Position numbers and translations under genes: made by a program
Part shown: positions 19,195-27,526 of the stretch, in pieces
Position numbering within the stretch: position 1 is the stretch's first letter
Layout of the letters: every line of letters starts with the position of its first letter
Notes under the pieces: generated by a model
What the model was told of the DNA's origin: nothing
Databases searched by the model: none
Seen by the model: only the letters and a program-made list of their open reading frames with translations
Assembly (NCBI GenBank): GCA_030533405.1
Contig: JAUNJF010000001.1
Coordinates: 1-64,000, forward strand
From: Eubacteriales bacterium
Lineage (GTDB): Bacteria > Bacillota > Clostridia > Lachnospirales > Lachnospiraceae
Length of the DNA stretch: 64,000 nt
Direction: 5' to 3'

Positions 19195-19435
19195 AAAAAA
19201 GCGCTCCATTATGGATGCGCATGTGCGCGAAGAGGAATGTGCTTCTTTAATAGGAGCCCACGCTTTACGCGACAGTTTTGTAAAACAAAACTCCGTATTT
19301 CTTTATGAATCTATATAAATGTTTTTGTATCTCTCATAATCCCAAAAATTAGCACCGTCAGGCAATTGCGTAAAACCAAAAATAAGAAAATGTACATTAC
19401 GAAAAATGTCATATGTCGCAACCACCCGATGGCAC
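19195..19435 (-). ncRNA. Candidate structured RNA or long leader between parA and parB
   Basis: On the minus strand 19417-19435 pairs with 19352-19370: 12 Watson-Crick and 6 G-U pairs with one A-C mismatch over 19 positions. The same pairing on the plus strand would have six A-C mismatches, so the signal is strand-specific and RNA-like. Further 3' lie an AGTTTTGT/ACAAAACT hairpin, a CGC-GTAAA-GCG hairpin and a terminator-like GCGC stem at 19201-19220 followed by six T residues. GGGCTCC (19253-19259) can pair with the terminator's GGAGC, as an antiterminator would. It is a leader of parB or an independent RNA. No known family was recognised. Confidence 0.45.
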
Positions 19436-19537
19436 TAGGAGAAAGAAGGAGTATACAATTATTTGAAATATATCTTACCCAACTAATAAATAGTATACAA
19501 CACTTTTACAAAATAATAAAGTAAAAAATGAAAAAAA

Positions 19538-19553
19538 TGTTTCACGTGAAACA
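19538..19553. promoter_or_regulatory. parS site 2
   Basis: Perfect TGTTTCACGTGAAACA in the parA-parB gap. It shares the flanking AA and TTTTCT context with site 1. Confidence 0.95.
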
Positions 19554-19682
19554 TTTTCTATGAAAAGTAACAAAATGAGGTCAAAATTTGGTGATTATTA
19601 TAGAATATGATTACATAAATAAAGCATAGTAATTGTAAAACCTAATTTTGATTGTTTTGAGTTGTACATATTTAACAAAAAA

Positions 19683-19698
19683 TGTTTCACGTGAAACA
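19683..19698. promoter_or_regulatory. parS site 3
   Basis: Perfect TGTTTCACGTGAAACA, immediately beside the parA terminator. With sites 1 and 2 it makes a cluster of three within 641 bases. Confidence 0.95.
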
Positions 19699-19700
19699 TT

Positions 19701-19752
19701 AAAAAAAGTTATCCAAAAATAGGAAAAACTACTATATTTTGGATAACTTTAA
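19701..19752 (-). terminator. parA terminator
   Basis: AAAGTTATCCAAAA and TTTTGGATAACTTT form a perfect 14-bp stem around a loop of about 17 bases. On the minus strand it is followed by seven T residues (A-run at 19701-19707), so it ends the pyrC-parA transcript and separates it from parB. Confidence 0.85.
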
Positions 19753-19756
19753 TTTT

Positions 19757-20524
19757 TTATACATATATATTGGTGATTACCTCGTCTGCAAGCAGTCGAT
19801 AATTTTCTGCACCAGCACTTCTGGTATCATATAATGTAATCGGCATTCCATGACTTGGTGCTTCTGCTAAACGAACATTTCTTGGAATAATTGTTTTATA
19901 TACGTTCTGCTGTAAATTTTCTTTTACATTTTCAACAACTTGAAGGGAAAGATTGGTTCTGGAATCATACATTGTAAATACAACACCTTCAATCTTCAAG
20001 TCTTTATTTAATTTTTGCTGAATTAACTCAATGGTGTAAATTAACTGTGATAAACCATCCAAAGCAAAGAACTCACATTGAATTGGAACCAGGACAGTAT
20101 TTGCTGCTGTCATGGAATTGATTGTTAACATACCCAAAGCAGGTGGACAATCAATAATGATAAAATCAAATTTGTCCTGAATCAAACTCAATTGATTTTT
20201 TAATATGTATTGCATATCTGGTTGTCCAACAAATTCTACCTCGGCACCTGCTAAGTATCGATTAGAAGGTAAGAGATTCAAATCTGGAACAACATTGATA
20301 ATCATTGCTTCTCCAATGTTGCAATTATCGCACATGACATCATAAATGGTATATTCCAAATCATCTTTGTTGACACCTAAACCAGTTGTTAAATGACCCT
20401 GAGGGTCCATATCAATTGCTAATGTTTTAAATCCTTTTTCTGCTAAGCATGCAGATAAATTGATAGATGTTGTTGTCTTACCAACACCACCTTTTTGATT
20501 GGCGATTGCGATTATTCTTCCCAT
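19757..20524 (-). CDS. parA: Chromosome-partitioning ATPase ParA/Soj
   Basis: The 255-residue protein carries the deviant Walker A KGGVGKTT after MGRIIAIANQ, the DMDPQGHLTTGLGV motif, and IIDCPPALG. These define the Soj/ParA family, which moves ParB-parS complexes and modulates DnaA. AAGGAG lies 9 bases before the ATG. It follows pyrC by 31 bases, an unusual link of segregation to a pyrimidine gene. Confidence 0.95.
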   Translation of the reverse strand: MGRIIAIANQKGGVGKTTTSINLSACLAEKGFKTLAIDMDPQGHLTTGLGVNKDDLEYTIYDVMCDNCNIGEAMIINVVPDLNLLPSNRYLAGAEVEFVGQPDMQYILKNQLSLIQDKFDFIIIDCPPALGMLTINSMTAANTVLVPIQCEFFALDGLSQLIYTIELIQQKLNKDLKIEGVVFTMYDSRTNLSLQVVENVKENLQQNVYKTIIPRNVRLAEAPSHGMPITLYDTRSAGAENYRLLADEVITNIYV

Positions 20525-20555
20525 GAATATATACTCCTTATGCGGTTACTTTCAT

Positions 20556-21965
20556 TTATTGTTCTTCTTTGCGATTGTAGACAATTTTACCATCACAAAT
20601 TGTGTATTGAATTTCACCAGTTAATTGCTTTCCGATGAATGGTGAATTCGAAGACTTTGAGCAGAAAGAATCTACAACAAAGGAGTTCTCGTTGTAAATC
20701 ACGAGATCCGCAGGACCATTTTCAGCAATATAGCCACAATCTAAATGATACATGGTAGCTGGATTAATTGTCATTTTTTCTAATAATTCAAGATAGGACA
20801 AATGTCCTTTTTTTACTAAATTGGTAATTCCGAGTGGGAGAGCAGTTTCCAATCCTAAAATACCACTTGGTGCTTCTGTAATTGGTTTTGCTTTTTCCTC
20901 AGAACTATGAGGTGCGTGATCTGTTGCAATAATATCAATGGTATTATCTTTGAGACCGCGAATGATGGCTTGACGATCCTCTTCTGTACGAAGTGGTGGG
21001 TTCATTTTTGCCATGGTTCCAAATTCAATTGCAGCATCCTCTGTCAAAGAAAAATGATGAGGGGTTGCTTCTGAATGGATGCAAAGCTGTTGTGAAATCT
21101 CCATTGGAATTACAGGCAATGAAGAAGGAGCAGAAGTAGAAACTGCTGTCATTTCTTCGTTGTTTTTTGCCAATGGAAGTTTAATATTCTTACGGTTAAT
21201 TAATTCGTGCTTTGCTTGACGAACCAACTCAACGCCTTCTTTACTACTAATGTGCTGAATGTTAATTGGTGCTTCCATTTTTACTGCAAGATCCAAATCA
21301 CGAGCAATCAAATCAATTTCTGCAGCTCTTGGAGAACCACCAATATTATAATGTTCAGATGCTTTACCACGATTGATACCATTGTTTGTAATGAATTCTG
21401 GATTCTCTTCATGGAAGCTTAAAGGAACGTGGAGTTCTTTTGCTTTTGCCATGGCAGTTTTTACCATGTCTTCATTTAACATTGGAATACCATCATCGGT
21501 AAATCCAACGGCACCTTTTTGTTTCAAGGTATCCATATCTGTTAATGTTTCTCCTTGTAAACCCTTAGTAATAGAGGCACAAGTTAATACGTGAATATCT
21601 GTTTCTAAACCTTTGTCGATGACATAAGATAAAGTTTCTTCGTTGTCAACAGTTGGTTTGGTATTTGCCATTAACACAACAGTTGTAAAACCACCTTTTG
21701 CGGCAGCTTTGGCACCAGTATAAATGTCCTCTTTGTAAGTAAAACCAGGATCACGAAAATGTACATGAACATCTACCAAGCCAGGTGCAATCATCATGTT
21801 ATCGGCATAGAGAACCTGCAAATTGGCACGGTCCTCATCTGATAAATCTACTTCCATAATGAAAGAGTCGATTTTAATAATTTTATTGTCTTTGATTAAA
21901 ATATCAAAAATGCCATTTCGACCAGATTTTGGGTCGATGACAAATCCATTTTTAATAAGTAACAT
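20556..21965 (-). CDS. pyrC: Dihydroorotase
   Basis: This enzyme closes carbamoyl-aspartate to dihydroorotate in de novo pyrimidine synthesis. The 469-residue protein has the zinc-binding DVHVHFRDPGFTYKEDI, the NIQHIS motif, KMNPPLR, and ATDHAPH near the C-terminus. Because the family merges with allantoinases, the alternative is another cyclic amidohydrolase, but FRDPG and KMNPPLR favour dihydroorotase. GGAGG precedes the ATG. No other pyr genes are nearby. Confidence 0.9.
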   Translation of the reverse strand: MLLIKNGFVIDPKSGRNGIFDILIKDNKIIKIDSFIMEVDLSDEDRANLQVLYADNMMIAPGLVDVHVHFRDPGFTYKEDIYTGAKAAAKGGFTTVVLMANTKPTVDNEETLSYVIDKGLETDIHVLTCASITKGLQGETLTDMDTLKQKGAVGFTDDGIPMLNEDMVKTAMAKAKELHVPLSFHEENPEFITNNGINRGKASEHYNIGGSPRAAEIDLIARDLDLAVKMEAPINIQHISSKEGVELVRQAKHELINRKNIKLPLAKNNEEMTAVSTSAPSSLPVIPMEISQQLCIHSEATPHHFSLTEDAAIEFGTMAKMNPPLRTEEDRQAIIRGLKDNTIDIIATDHAPHSSEEKAKPITEAPSGILGLETALPLGITNLVKKGHLSYLELLEKMTINPATMYHLDCGYIAENGPADLVIYNENSFVVDSFCSKSSNSPFIGKQLTGEIQYTICDGKIVYNRKEEQ

Positions 21966-21980
21966 GATATTCCTCCATGA

Positions 21981-23669
21981 TTACATCTGTTCTGGACAGT
22001 CAATACCTAATAAATCAAGTGCATCCTTTAATACAGTCTTTGTCACATTTACAAGTTTTACTCTTGCATTTCTTACCACTTCATCTTCTACATTAATACG
22101 ACATGCATTGTAGAAACGAGAGAAAGATTGTGCAACATCCATTGCAAAACGTGCAACAACACAAGGCTCATATTTTTCTGCAGCATCTGCAACAACCTGT
22201 GGGAAACGACTAATTTCCTTAATCAAGGCGATTGCTTCTTCATCTAATAACTTGCTGTAATCAATATCAGCAGATGGATCAAAGCTTGGTACATTTCTTA
22301 AAATACTTGCGCAACGCACATATGTGTATTGTACATATGGACCAGTCTCACCATCAAAATTCAATACCTTATCCCATTTAAAGGATACGTCTTTAATTCT
22401 CTGATTATATAAATCGTGGAAGAGAATAGCACCAACACCAACGATTTTTGCTACTTCATCTTTGTCTTCCAAAGAAGGATTTTTCTCTTCAATTGTAACT
22501 TTTACTTTCTCGATTGCTTCTTTTAAAATATCTTCCGCGTAAATGATGTTACCACTTCTAGTAGATAATTTCGCACCCTCTAAACTAACCAATCCGTATG
22601 GAATATGAACAAGGGAATCCTTTGCCCATTCATTTCCTAATAAATCTACTACTTTAAATACCTGTGCAAAATGAAGCTTTTGTTCCTGTCCTGTAACATA
22701 AAGACATTTTTCAAAATTCCAGGTTTCCTTACGATAGAAGATTGCAGCCAAATCTCTTGTAGCATAAATGGAACTACCATCTTTTTTCATAATCAAACAT
22801 GGTGCCATGTTGTATTCTTCTAAATTAACAATCTGTGCACCTTCGCTTTCTTCCAAAAGCTTAGCGTCCTGTAAACGTTTTACAACGTCACCTGTTTTAT
22901 CACGATAGAAACTTTCTCCAAGATAATGGTCAAATTCCATTCCAAGTAATTCATAAGTCTGTTTATATTCTTTCAAACTGATATCAACAAACCACTGCCA
23001 AATCTCTAATGCTTCTTCATCACCCTGTTCCATCTTTGTAAACCATGCACGTGCTTCATCATTTAATGCATCGTTTTCTGCTGCTGCATCGTGGAATTTT
23101 ACATAGATACGCATAAGCTCTGCAATACCATCTTTTTCAATAGCTTCTTTGCTACTCCATGCTTTATAGGCAACAATTAATTTACCGAACTGTGTTCCCC
23201 AGTCACCCAAATGATTGATACGTTCTACCTGATATCCTAACTTGCTATAAATTTTGTAAAGAGAATTACCAATGATGGTTGTACGAAGGTGTCCAACATG
23301 GAAATTCTTTGCAACGTTTGGAGAAGAGTAATCAATACAAATTGTCTTTCCATTACCAACAGTTGAAGAACCAAAATTGTCCACACAAGCGGCATCTAAC
23401 ATAGATTTTACAAACATTTCCTTCTTTAAGAAGAAATTCAGGTAAGCACCCTTTACTTCTAAACGGTCAATAATATCTACTTCACCAATTTTCTCTGCAA
23501 TATCTGCTGCAATCATTGGAGGCGCTTTTCTCAATGTTTTTGCTAACTGAAAACATGGAAATGCGTAATCACCCATATCTGCTTTTGGTGGAATTTCTAA
23601 GATACCTGCTACTGTATCGACGTCTAATTCAGCAGCTTTTGCAATAAGTTCAATAATTTGGTTTTTCAT
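21981..23669 (-). CDS. argS: Arginyl-tRNA synthetase
   Basis: ArgRS charges tRNA-Arg. The 562-residue class I enzyme has an N-terminal additional domain, the HIGH-like NFHVGHLRTTIIGN, and KLSTRSGN in place of a canonical KMSKS, as is common in ArgRS. The anticodon-binding DALRA-type helical domain is at the C-terminus. It is 15 bases upstream of pyrC and follows the GHKL gene by 29 bases. No T-box was seen in front of it. Confidence 0.96.
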   Translation of the reverse strand: MKNQIIELIAKAAELDVDTVAGILEIPPKADMGDYAFPCFQLAKTLRKAPPMIAADIAEKIGEVDIIDRLEVKGAYLNFFLKKEMFVKSMLDAACVDNFGSSTVGNGKTICIDYSSPNVAKNFHVGHLRTTIIGNSLYKIYSKLGYQVERINHLGDWGTQFGKLIVAYKAWSSKEAIEKDGIAELMRIYVKFHDAAAENDALNDEARAWFTKMEQGDEEALEIWQWFVDISLKEYKQTYELLGMEFDHYLGESFYRDKTGDVVKRLQDAKLLEESEGAQIVNLEEYNMAPCLIMKKDGSSIYATRDLAAIFYRKETWNFEKCLYVTGQEQKLHFAQVFKVVDLLGNEWAKDSLVHIPYGLVSLEGAKLSTRSGNIIYAEDILKEAIEKVKVTIEEKNPSLEDKDEVAKIVGVGAILFHDLYNQRIKDVSFKWDKVLNFDGETGPYVQYTYVRCASILRNVPSFDPSADIDYSKLLDEEAIALIKEISRFPQVVADAAEKYEPCVVARFAMDVAQSFSRFYNACRINVEDEVVRNARVKLVNVTKTVLKDALDLLGIDCPEQM

Positions 23670-23698
23670 ATTATGATCCTTTCTATAAAAACAATTGT

Positions 23699-24835
23699 TT
23701 AATTCTCTTTAATCGGAAATGAAAACCGGACATTTGTTCCGGAAATCAAATCACCTGTAATTTGTAATTTACCATCAAGCTGATAAATGATTTCCTGCAA
23801 TCGATGTAATCCACTTGACCAGTCGGAACGATCTAAATAATCTTCTGGAATACCAACACCATTGTCGTTGATATATACATCAATCAATCGACTGCTAATA
23901 AATACTTTTGCAGTTACTTTATTGGCATTGGAATGTTTAAATACGTTATCAAATACTTCCTTAATCATACCGACAAGTCGATAGGTGATAACAGATGGAA
24001 GGGAAATATCATGTTCTGTACAATCGCAGGATGCATCAATCATACATTCAGGATGCATGTCCTGATAACGGTTCATCAATTTGTTAATCTGATCCCAAAT
24101 TGGTTGTTTGGTATCAATATGATAATTCAAATCTTCTAACAAATCGTCAATCGAATGTAAAATGGATTTAGAAGAATTCAGTAATTCATCTAATGTAATT
24201 TTCGCTCTGGATACATCAGAATGGAGTAACCATTTTAACACATCCATTTTATTCAGATTTGCAATCAATTCCTGTTTTACATTCTGATCCAAATTGCTTG
24301 CCATGTGATAATGTTCATAATCTTCTAAGCGGAATAAATTGTATCCATGGTTCGAGTCGTGTTCGACTTCCTCTTGTTCAATAAATTCAATCGCTTCCAA
24401 TTCGTCGTCTTCTGGTTCTTCTGGATGACGACCAACCAAAACAGTATGGATACATTTGCTTGCCTGCGATAACATTTCCACCTGTTCTTTGTAAAATGCA
24501 ATGTCTTCTTCTAATTCAGCAATGCGATTTTCTAATCGTTTTTTCGCATCCTGTAAATCCTGAATCTGAAGTTCAATCTGTCGTCCCTTTGTGATGGAAG
24601 TACTATTTGGCGTATCAGAAACGGGTGAAAATACATTCCTTCTGGTATCGATGTGATACGTATAGAGTTCCCTTGTACGTTCTAAGGTATCAATCTGCAT
24701 ATCCAACTCAAATAATTCGGTTTTCAGTCCCTGAACTAATTCCAAATTGCTGACATAGGTTCGGTTGAAATAGTCAAGCGTTTTTGAATTGGCTTCCTCT
24801 ATGATGTTGAGCGGGTTTGTATTTTCATTCGACAT
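23699..24835 (-). CDS. Cytosolic GHKL sensor kinase-like protein
   Basis: The 378-residue protein has no membrane segment. An N-terminal coiled coil (residues 10-130) and an acidic linker are followed by a helical region that may be a DHp-like dimer domain (MDVLKWLLHSDVSRAKITLD). A C-terminal HATPase_c domain shows EVFDNVFKHSNANKV (N box), DNGVGIPEDYLD (G1), SGLHRLQEI and GTNVRFSFPI. It resembles DegS/NarL-type kinases, but a clear phospho-acceptor His is hard to place, and no response regulator adjoins. It lies between dacA-like and argS in an operon with gaps of 20 and 29 bases. Confidence 0.72.
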   Translation of the reverse strand: MSNENTNPLNIIEEANSKTLDYFNRTYVSNLELVQGLKTELFELDMQIDTLERTRELYTYHIDTRRNVFSPVSDTPNSTSITKGRQIELQIQDLQDAKKRLENRIAELEEDIAFYKEQVEMLSQASKCIHTVLVGRHPEEPEDDELEAIEFIEQEEVEHDSNHGYNLFRLEDYEHYHMASNLDQNVKQELIANLNKMDVLKWLLHSDVSRAKITLDELLNSSKSILHSIDDLLEDLNYHIDTKQPIWDQINKLMNRYQDMHPECMIDASCDCTEHDISLPSVITYRLVGMIKEVFDNVFKHSNANKVTAKVFISSRLIDVYINDNGVGIPEDYLDRSDWSSGLHRLQEIIYQLDGKLQITGDLISGTNVRFSFPIKEN

Positions 24836-24855
24836 AAATTATCCTCTGTGTTTAT

Positions 24856-26286
24856 CTAAAAATAATAATCATTGCTATGTCTGCGTCTACGACGTTGTCT
24901 TCTGTAATTTCTACGGCGCTGTCCTCGTTTTAAGCTGCGGGAAATCGCTGTGATAATCAAATATAAAATAAATAAAATAAGTAAAACAAGTACAACACAA
25001 ATAATGATAAATAGTACCTTTTTCAGGATTGCTCCAACTTTACCATCTGATGCAGTTTTTTCCTCTTTTTCCAACATTTTAGAGGAAAGCAGTGGTGTGG
25101 AACTTTTGATTTGTGTTGTTCCAATTAATTCATCTGCGTAGTAAAAATTGATTTCACCTAGGATGTTATCCTGTGCCTGATCATATAATGTCACATCTTT
25201 TACAATGTCTGAAGTGTCGATATTCTTATTCACCAAAATGGAATAATTTTTATCTACCAACAAATCCATCATGTCGTGATTCAAACTAGAATAGTAGTTG
25301 GTTAAAATGCTATTTGACACTTCTTCATCCTCTGTGGCTGCATCAAAAGAAAAATCAGCCAGTGGATAATAATACATGTAATTATTAAAACAATAATTAT
25401 ATAACGCGCGCGTATCAGAGTAAGCACGCAAATTACCATCACAATCCATGATGATACAGATTAATTCCAGTCCATCCTTTTTGGCATATGTCATTAAGGT
25501 GTTGTTTGCTTTTGTTGTATAACCTGTTTTACCACCTTCACAGTATTCATAATACGCTGCTTTGGATGGATTAATCATCTGATTACCATTCCAAAGTGGT
25601 CTGGTTTCATCAGCCAAGTTTGTCTCTGGTACGGTATAACTCAATGTACTAGACAATTCACGAAACTGATCGTATTTTAAAGCTTCTCTTGTAATCAAAG
25701 CCATGTCGTATGCAGTGGTATAATGCTCATCGTCATGAAGACCATTTGGTGTTACAAAATGTGTGTTTTCACAGCCTAATTCTGCAGCCTTGTTATTCAT
25801 CATGGTTGCAAAATTCTCGATGTCTCCACCAACATATTCTGCAACTGCATATGCACATTCATTTGCCGATTTTACCATGGTTGCAAACATCAAATCGCCC
25901 ATGGTAACCTTTTCACCAACATCAAGACCAATCAGGGTACTATCACGTTCCACACCCCAGATGGAATTCTCAGACATGGTAATCACTTCATTAAAATCAA
26001 CATTGGCCTCTAACGCCAACAAGGTTGTCATGATTTTCGTTATGGATGCCGGATATTTTTTCTCATGCGCATTTTTCTCAAACAAAATCTTACCAGTACT
26101 TGCATCCATAATAATTGCTGAATTGGCTACAAGATCAGGTTGTCTTGTCGGGTCATCTGGATATTCAGTTGTCTCAGGATGCTCTGTGGTTGCCTCCTCA
26201 TTATCGTCCAATTCTGTCGCATGGACGGGAATAAAGCAGGTGAATACTAGTAAAAAAGCCAGTAAAAAGGCAATCGTTTTTTTCAT
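24856..26286 (-). CDS. dacA: D-alanyl-D-alanine carboxypeptidase (PBP5 family)
   Basis: This envelope enzyme trims the terminal D-Ala of peptidoglycan stem peptides. The 476 residues include a signal peptide (MKKTIAFLLAFLLVFTCFIP), the active-site SxxK (ASITKIMT), SxN (KSANECAYAV) and KTG (EGGKTGYTT) motifs. A C-terminal hydrophobic helix is followed by a very Arg-rich tail, so it is anchored by a true membrane helix. The start at 26286 is preferred over 26295 because GAGG is 10 bases upstream rather than one. In spore formers the family includes DacB/DacF, so the subtype is uncertain. Confidence 0.9.
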   Translation of the reverse strand: MKKTIAFLLAFLLVFTCFIPVHATELDDNEEATTEHPETTEYPDDPTRQPDLVANSAIIMDASTGKILFEKNAHEKKYPASITKIMTTLLALEANVDFNEVITMSENSIWGVERDSTLIGLDVGEKVTMGDLMFATMVKSANECAYAVAEYVGGDIENFATMMNNKAAELGCENTHFVTPNGLHDDEHYTTAYDMALITREALKYDQFRELSSTLSYTVPETNLADETRPLWNGNQMINPSKAAYYEYCEGGKTGYTTKANNTLMTYAKKDGLELICIIMDCDGNLRAYSDTRALYNYCFNNYMYYYPLADFSFDAATEDEEVSNSILTNYYSSLNHDMMDLLVDKNYSILVNKNIDTSDIVKDVTLYDQAQDNILGEINFYYADELIGTTQIKSSTPLLSSKMLEKEEKTASDGKVGAILKKVLFIIICVVLVLLILFILYLIITAISRSLKRGQRRRNYRRQRRRRRHSNDYYF

Positions 26287-26466
26287 GTTTTCCATACCTC
26301 ATAAATTAGGATTACGTTCTCTGTTTCTCTTCTTTCTATTCTAAACATAATTAGTTATATTTTATTATATCTGGAATTTTGTGTCAACCTTTACAGATGT
26401 AAGGTTTTTTGTAGAACCGATTAAAAAAAGGATATGATTTGCTGTAAAATTTGCATGTAAATTATG

Positions 26467-26494
26467 TTGCAAATGGAAAGATGTCGAGTATAAT
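26467..26494 (+). promoter_or_regulatory. Probable trmB promoter
   Basis: TTGCAA at 26467-26472 and a perfect TATAAT at 26489-26494, spaced by 16 bases. Confidence 0.65.
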
Positions 26495-26560
26495 AATTGT
26501 GAGTATTGATTAGCAATGAAAATTCACAATGCATTAACTAAATTTGAAAAGAGGAAAATT

Positions 26561-27205
26561 ATGCGACTTAGAAATGTACCTGGCTCAAGAGATACCATCG
26601 CAGAGAGCCGTTTTACGATTAAAAATGAAAAAGAATGTAAGGGAAAATGGAATGAGATTTTCGGAAATGATCATCCGATCTTTATCGAAGTTGGAATGGG
26701 AAAAGGTCAGTTTATTATGACCTTGGCACAGCAAAATCCAGATATTAATTATGTGGGAATTGAAAAGTATTCTTCTGTTTTGGTAAGAGCAATTGAAAAG
26801 CAGGAGGAGTTGGATCTTCCAAATTTGTACTTTATTCGTATGGAAGCAGAATATCTTGCAGATGTTTTTGCACCAGATGAAGTAAGTGGAATTTATTTGA
26901 ATTTCTCTGATCCTTGGCCAAAGGATCGTCATGCAAAACGTCGTTTGACTTCTGTACAGTTTTTAGAGCGTTATGAACATATTTTGAAAAAGGATGGACA
27001 CGTTGTCTTTAAGACAGATAATCGCGACTTATTTGATTTTTCATTGGAGCAGGCAAATGAGGCAGAACACTGGACAATATTGAATCATACATTTGATTTG
27101 CATCATTCTGAGTATGTGGAAGGCAATATTATGACAGAGTATGAAACGCGTTTTGTGGAGATGGGAAACGCGATTTGCCGTATGGAGATTATGCAGGTGA
27201 AATAA
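26561..27205 (+). CDS. trmB: tRNA (guanine-N7)-methyltransferase TrmB
   Basis: TrmB methylates G46 of tRNAs. The 214-residue protein has the SAM motif IFIEVGMGKGQFI, YVGIEKYSSVLVRAI, and the signature LNFSDPWPKDRHAKRRLT, which is diagnostic. The start at 26561 (MRLRNVPG) has GAGG with 6-7 bases spacing and fits the family; an in-frame ATG at 26516 lacks a ribosome binding site. It appears monocistronic. Confidence 0.96.
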   Translation: MRLRNVPGSRDTIAESRFTIKNEKECKGKWNEIFGNDHPIFIEVGMGKGQFIMTLAQQNPDINYVGIEKYSSVLVRAIEKQEELDLPNLYFIRMEAEYLADVFAPDEVSGIYLNFSDPWPKDRHAKRRLTSVQFLERYEHILKKDGHVVFKTDNRDLFDFSLEQANEAEHWTILNHTFDLHHSEYVEGNIMTEYETRFVEMGNAICRMEIMQVK

Positions 27206-27383
27206 AAAATGCGAAAGTTTATCTTATAGAATGATTTTACAGCGTTAACAAATCCAAATTGGACCGTTTGCACTGAAAAATCATAGTCTATATTTAATTG
27301 CGTGTGTATATAATAGAAATAGAATAAACTGAAAATGCGTATGCAGAAAGTAATGAGGTCTTTTGAGAAAATTAGTTTGTATC

Positions 27384-27503
27384 ATGACTGGAAAGATATA
27401 TGAAGTAAAAAAACAGTATCCGGCTATGCGGGAATTTGAAAAAAGAATGCATGAAGTATGCAAAGAATTAAATGATTGCGAAAAGAGCAGAAAGAAACAT
27501 TGA
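27384..27503 (+). CDS. Possible small protein, 39 residues
   Basis: In the 321-base gap between trmB and the AAA ATPase gene, an ATG frame encodes a Lys/Glu-rich peptide (MTGKIYEVKKQYPAM...). It may extend to a TTG at 27363 with a weak GAGG before it. A TATAAT is at 27309-27314 without a clear -35 box. Its last codons form the left arm of a strong terminator, which argues either for a very compact small gene or for chance. I do not recognise it. Confidence 0.3.
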   Translation: MTGKIYEVKKQYPAMREFEKRMHEVCKELNDCEKSRKKH

Positions 27504-27522
27504 GATTTCTTTCTGCTCTTTT
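27481..27522. terminator. Strong bidirectional terminator
   Basis: A perfect 17-bp stem pairs 27481-27497 with 27506-27522 around an 8-base loop. The A/T-rich outer ends can serve both the rightward small transcript and the leftward AAA ATPase gene. Confidence 0.88.
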
Positions 27523-27526
27523 GATT

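Noticed and set aside
19417-19435. T-box riboswitch suggested by GGGTGG in the parA-parB RNA
   Set aside because: The word lies at the 5' side of the structure, lacks the following ACCGCG, and no specifier loop or downstream aminoacylation gene fits.
27363-27503. Guanylate-kinase remnant suggested by the first residues of the small frame (RKLVCIMTGK)
   Set aside because: Only about ten residues look similar, and the P-loop Ser/Thr and everything downstream are absent. No basis for the call.
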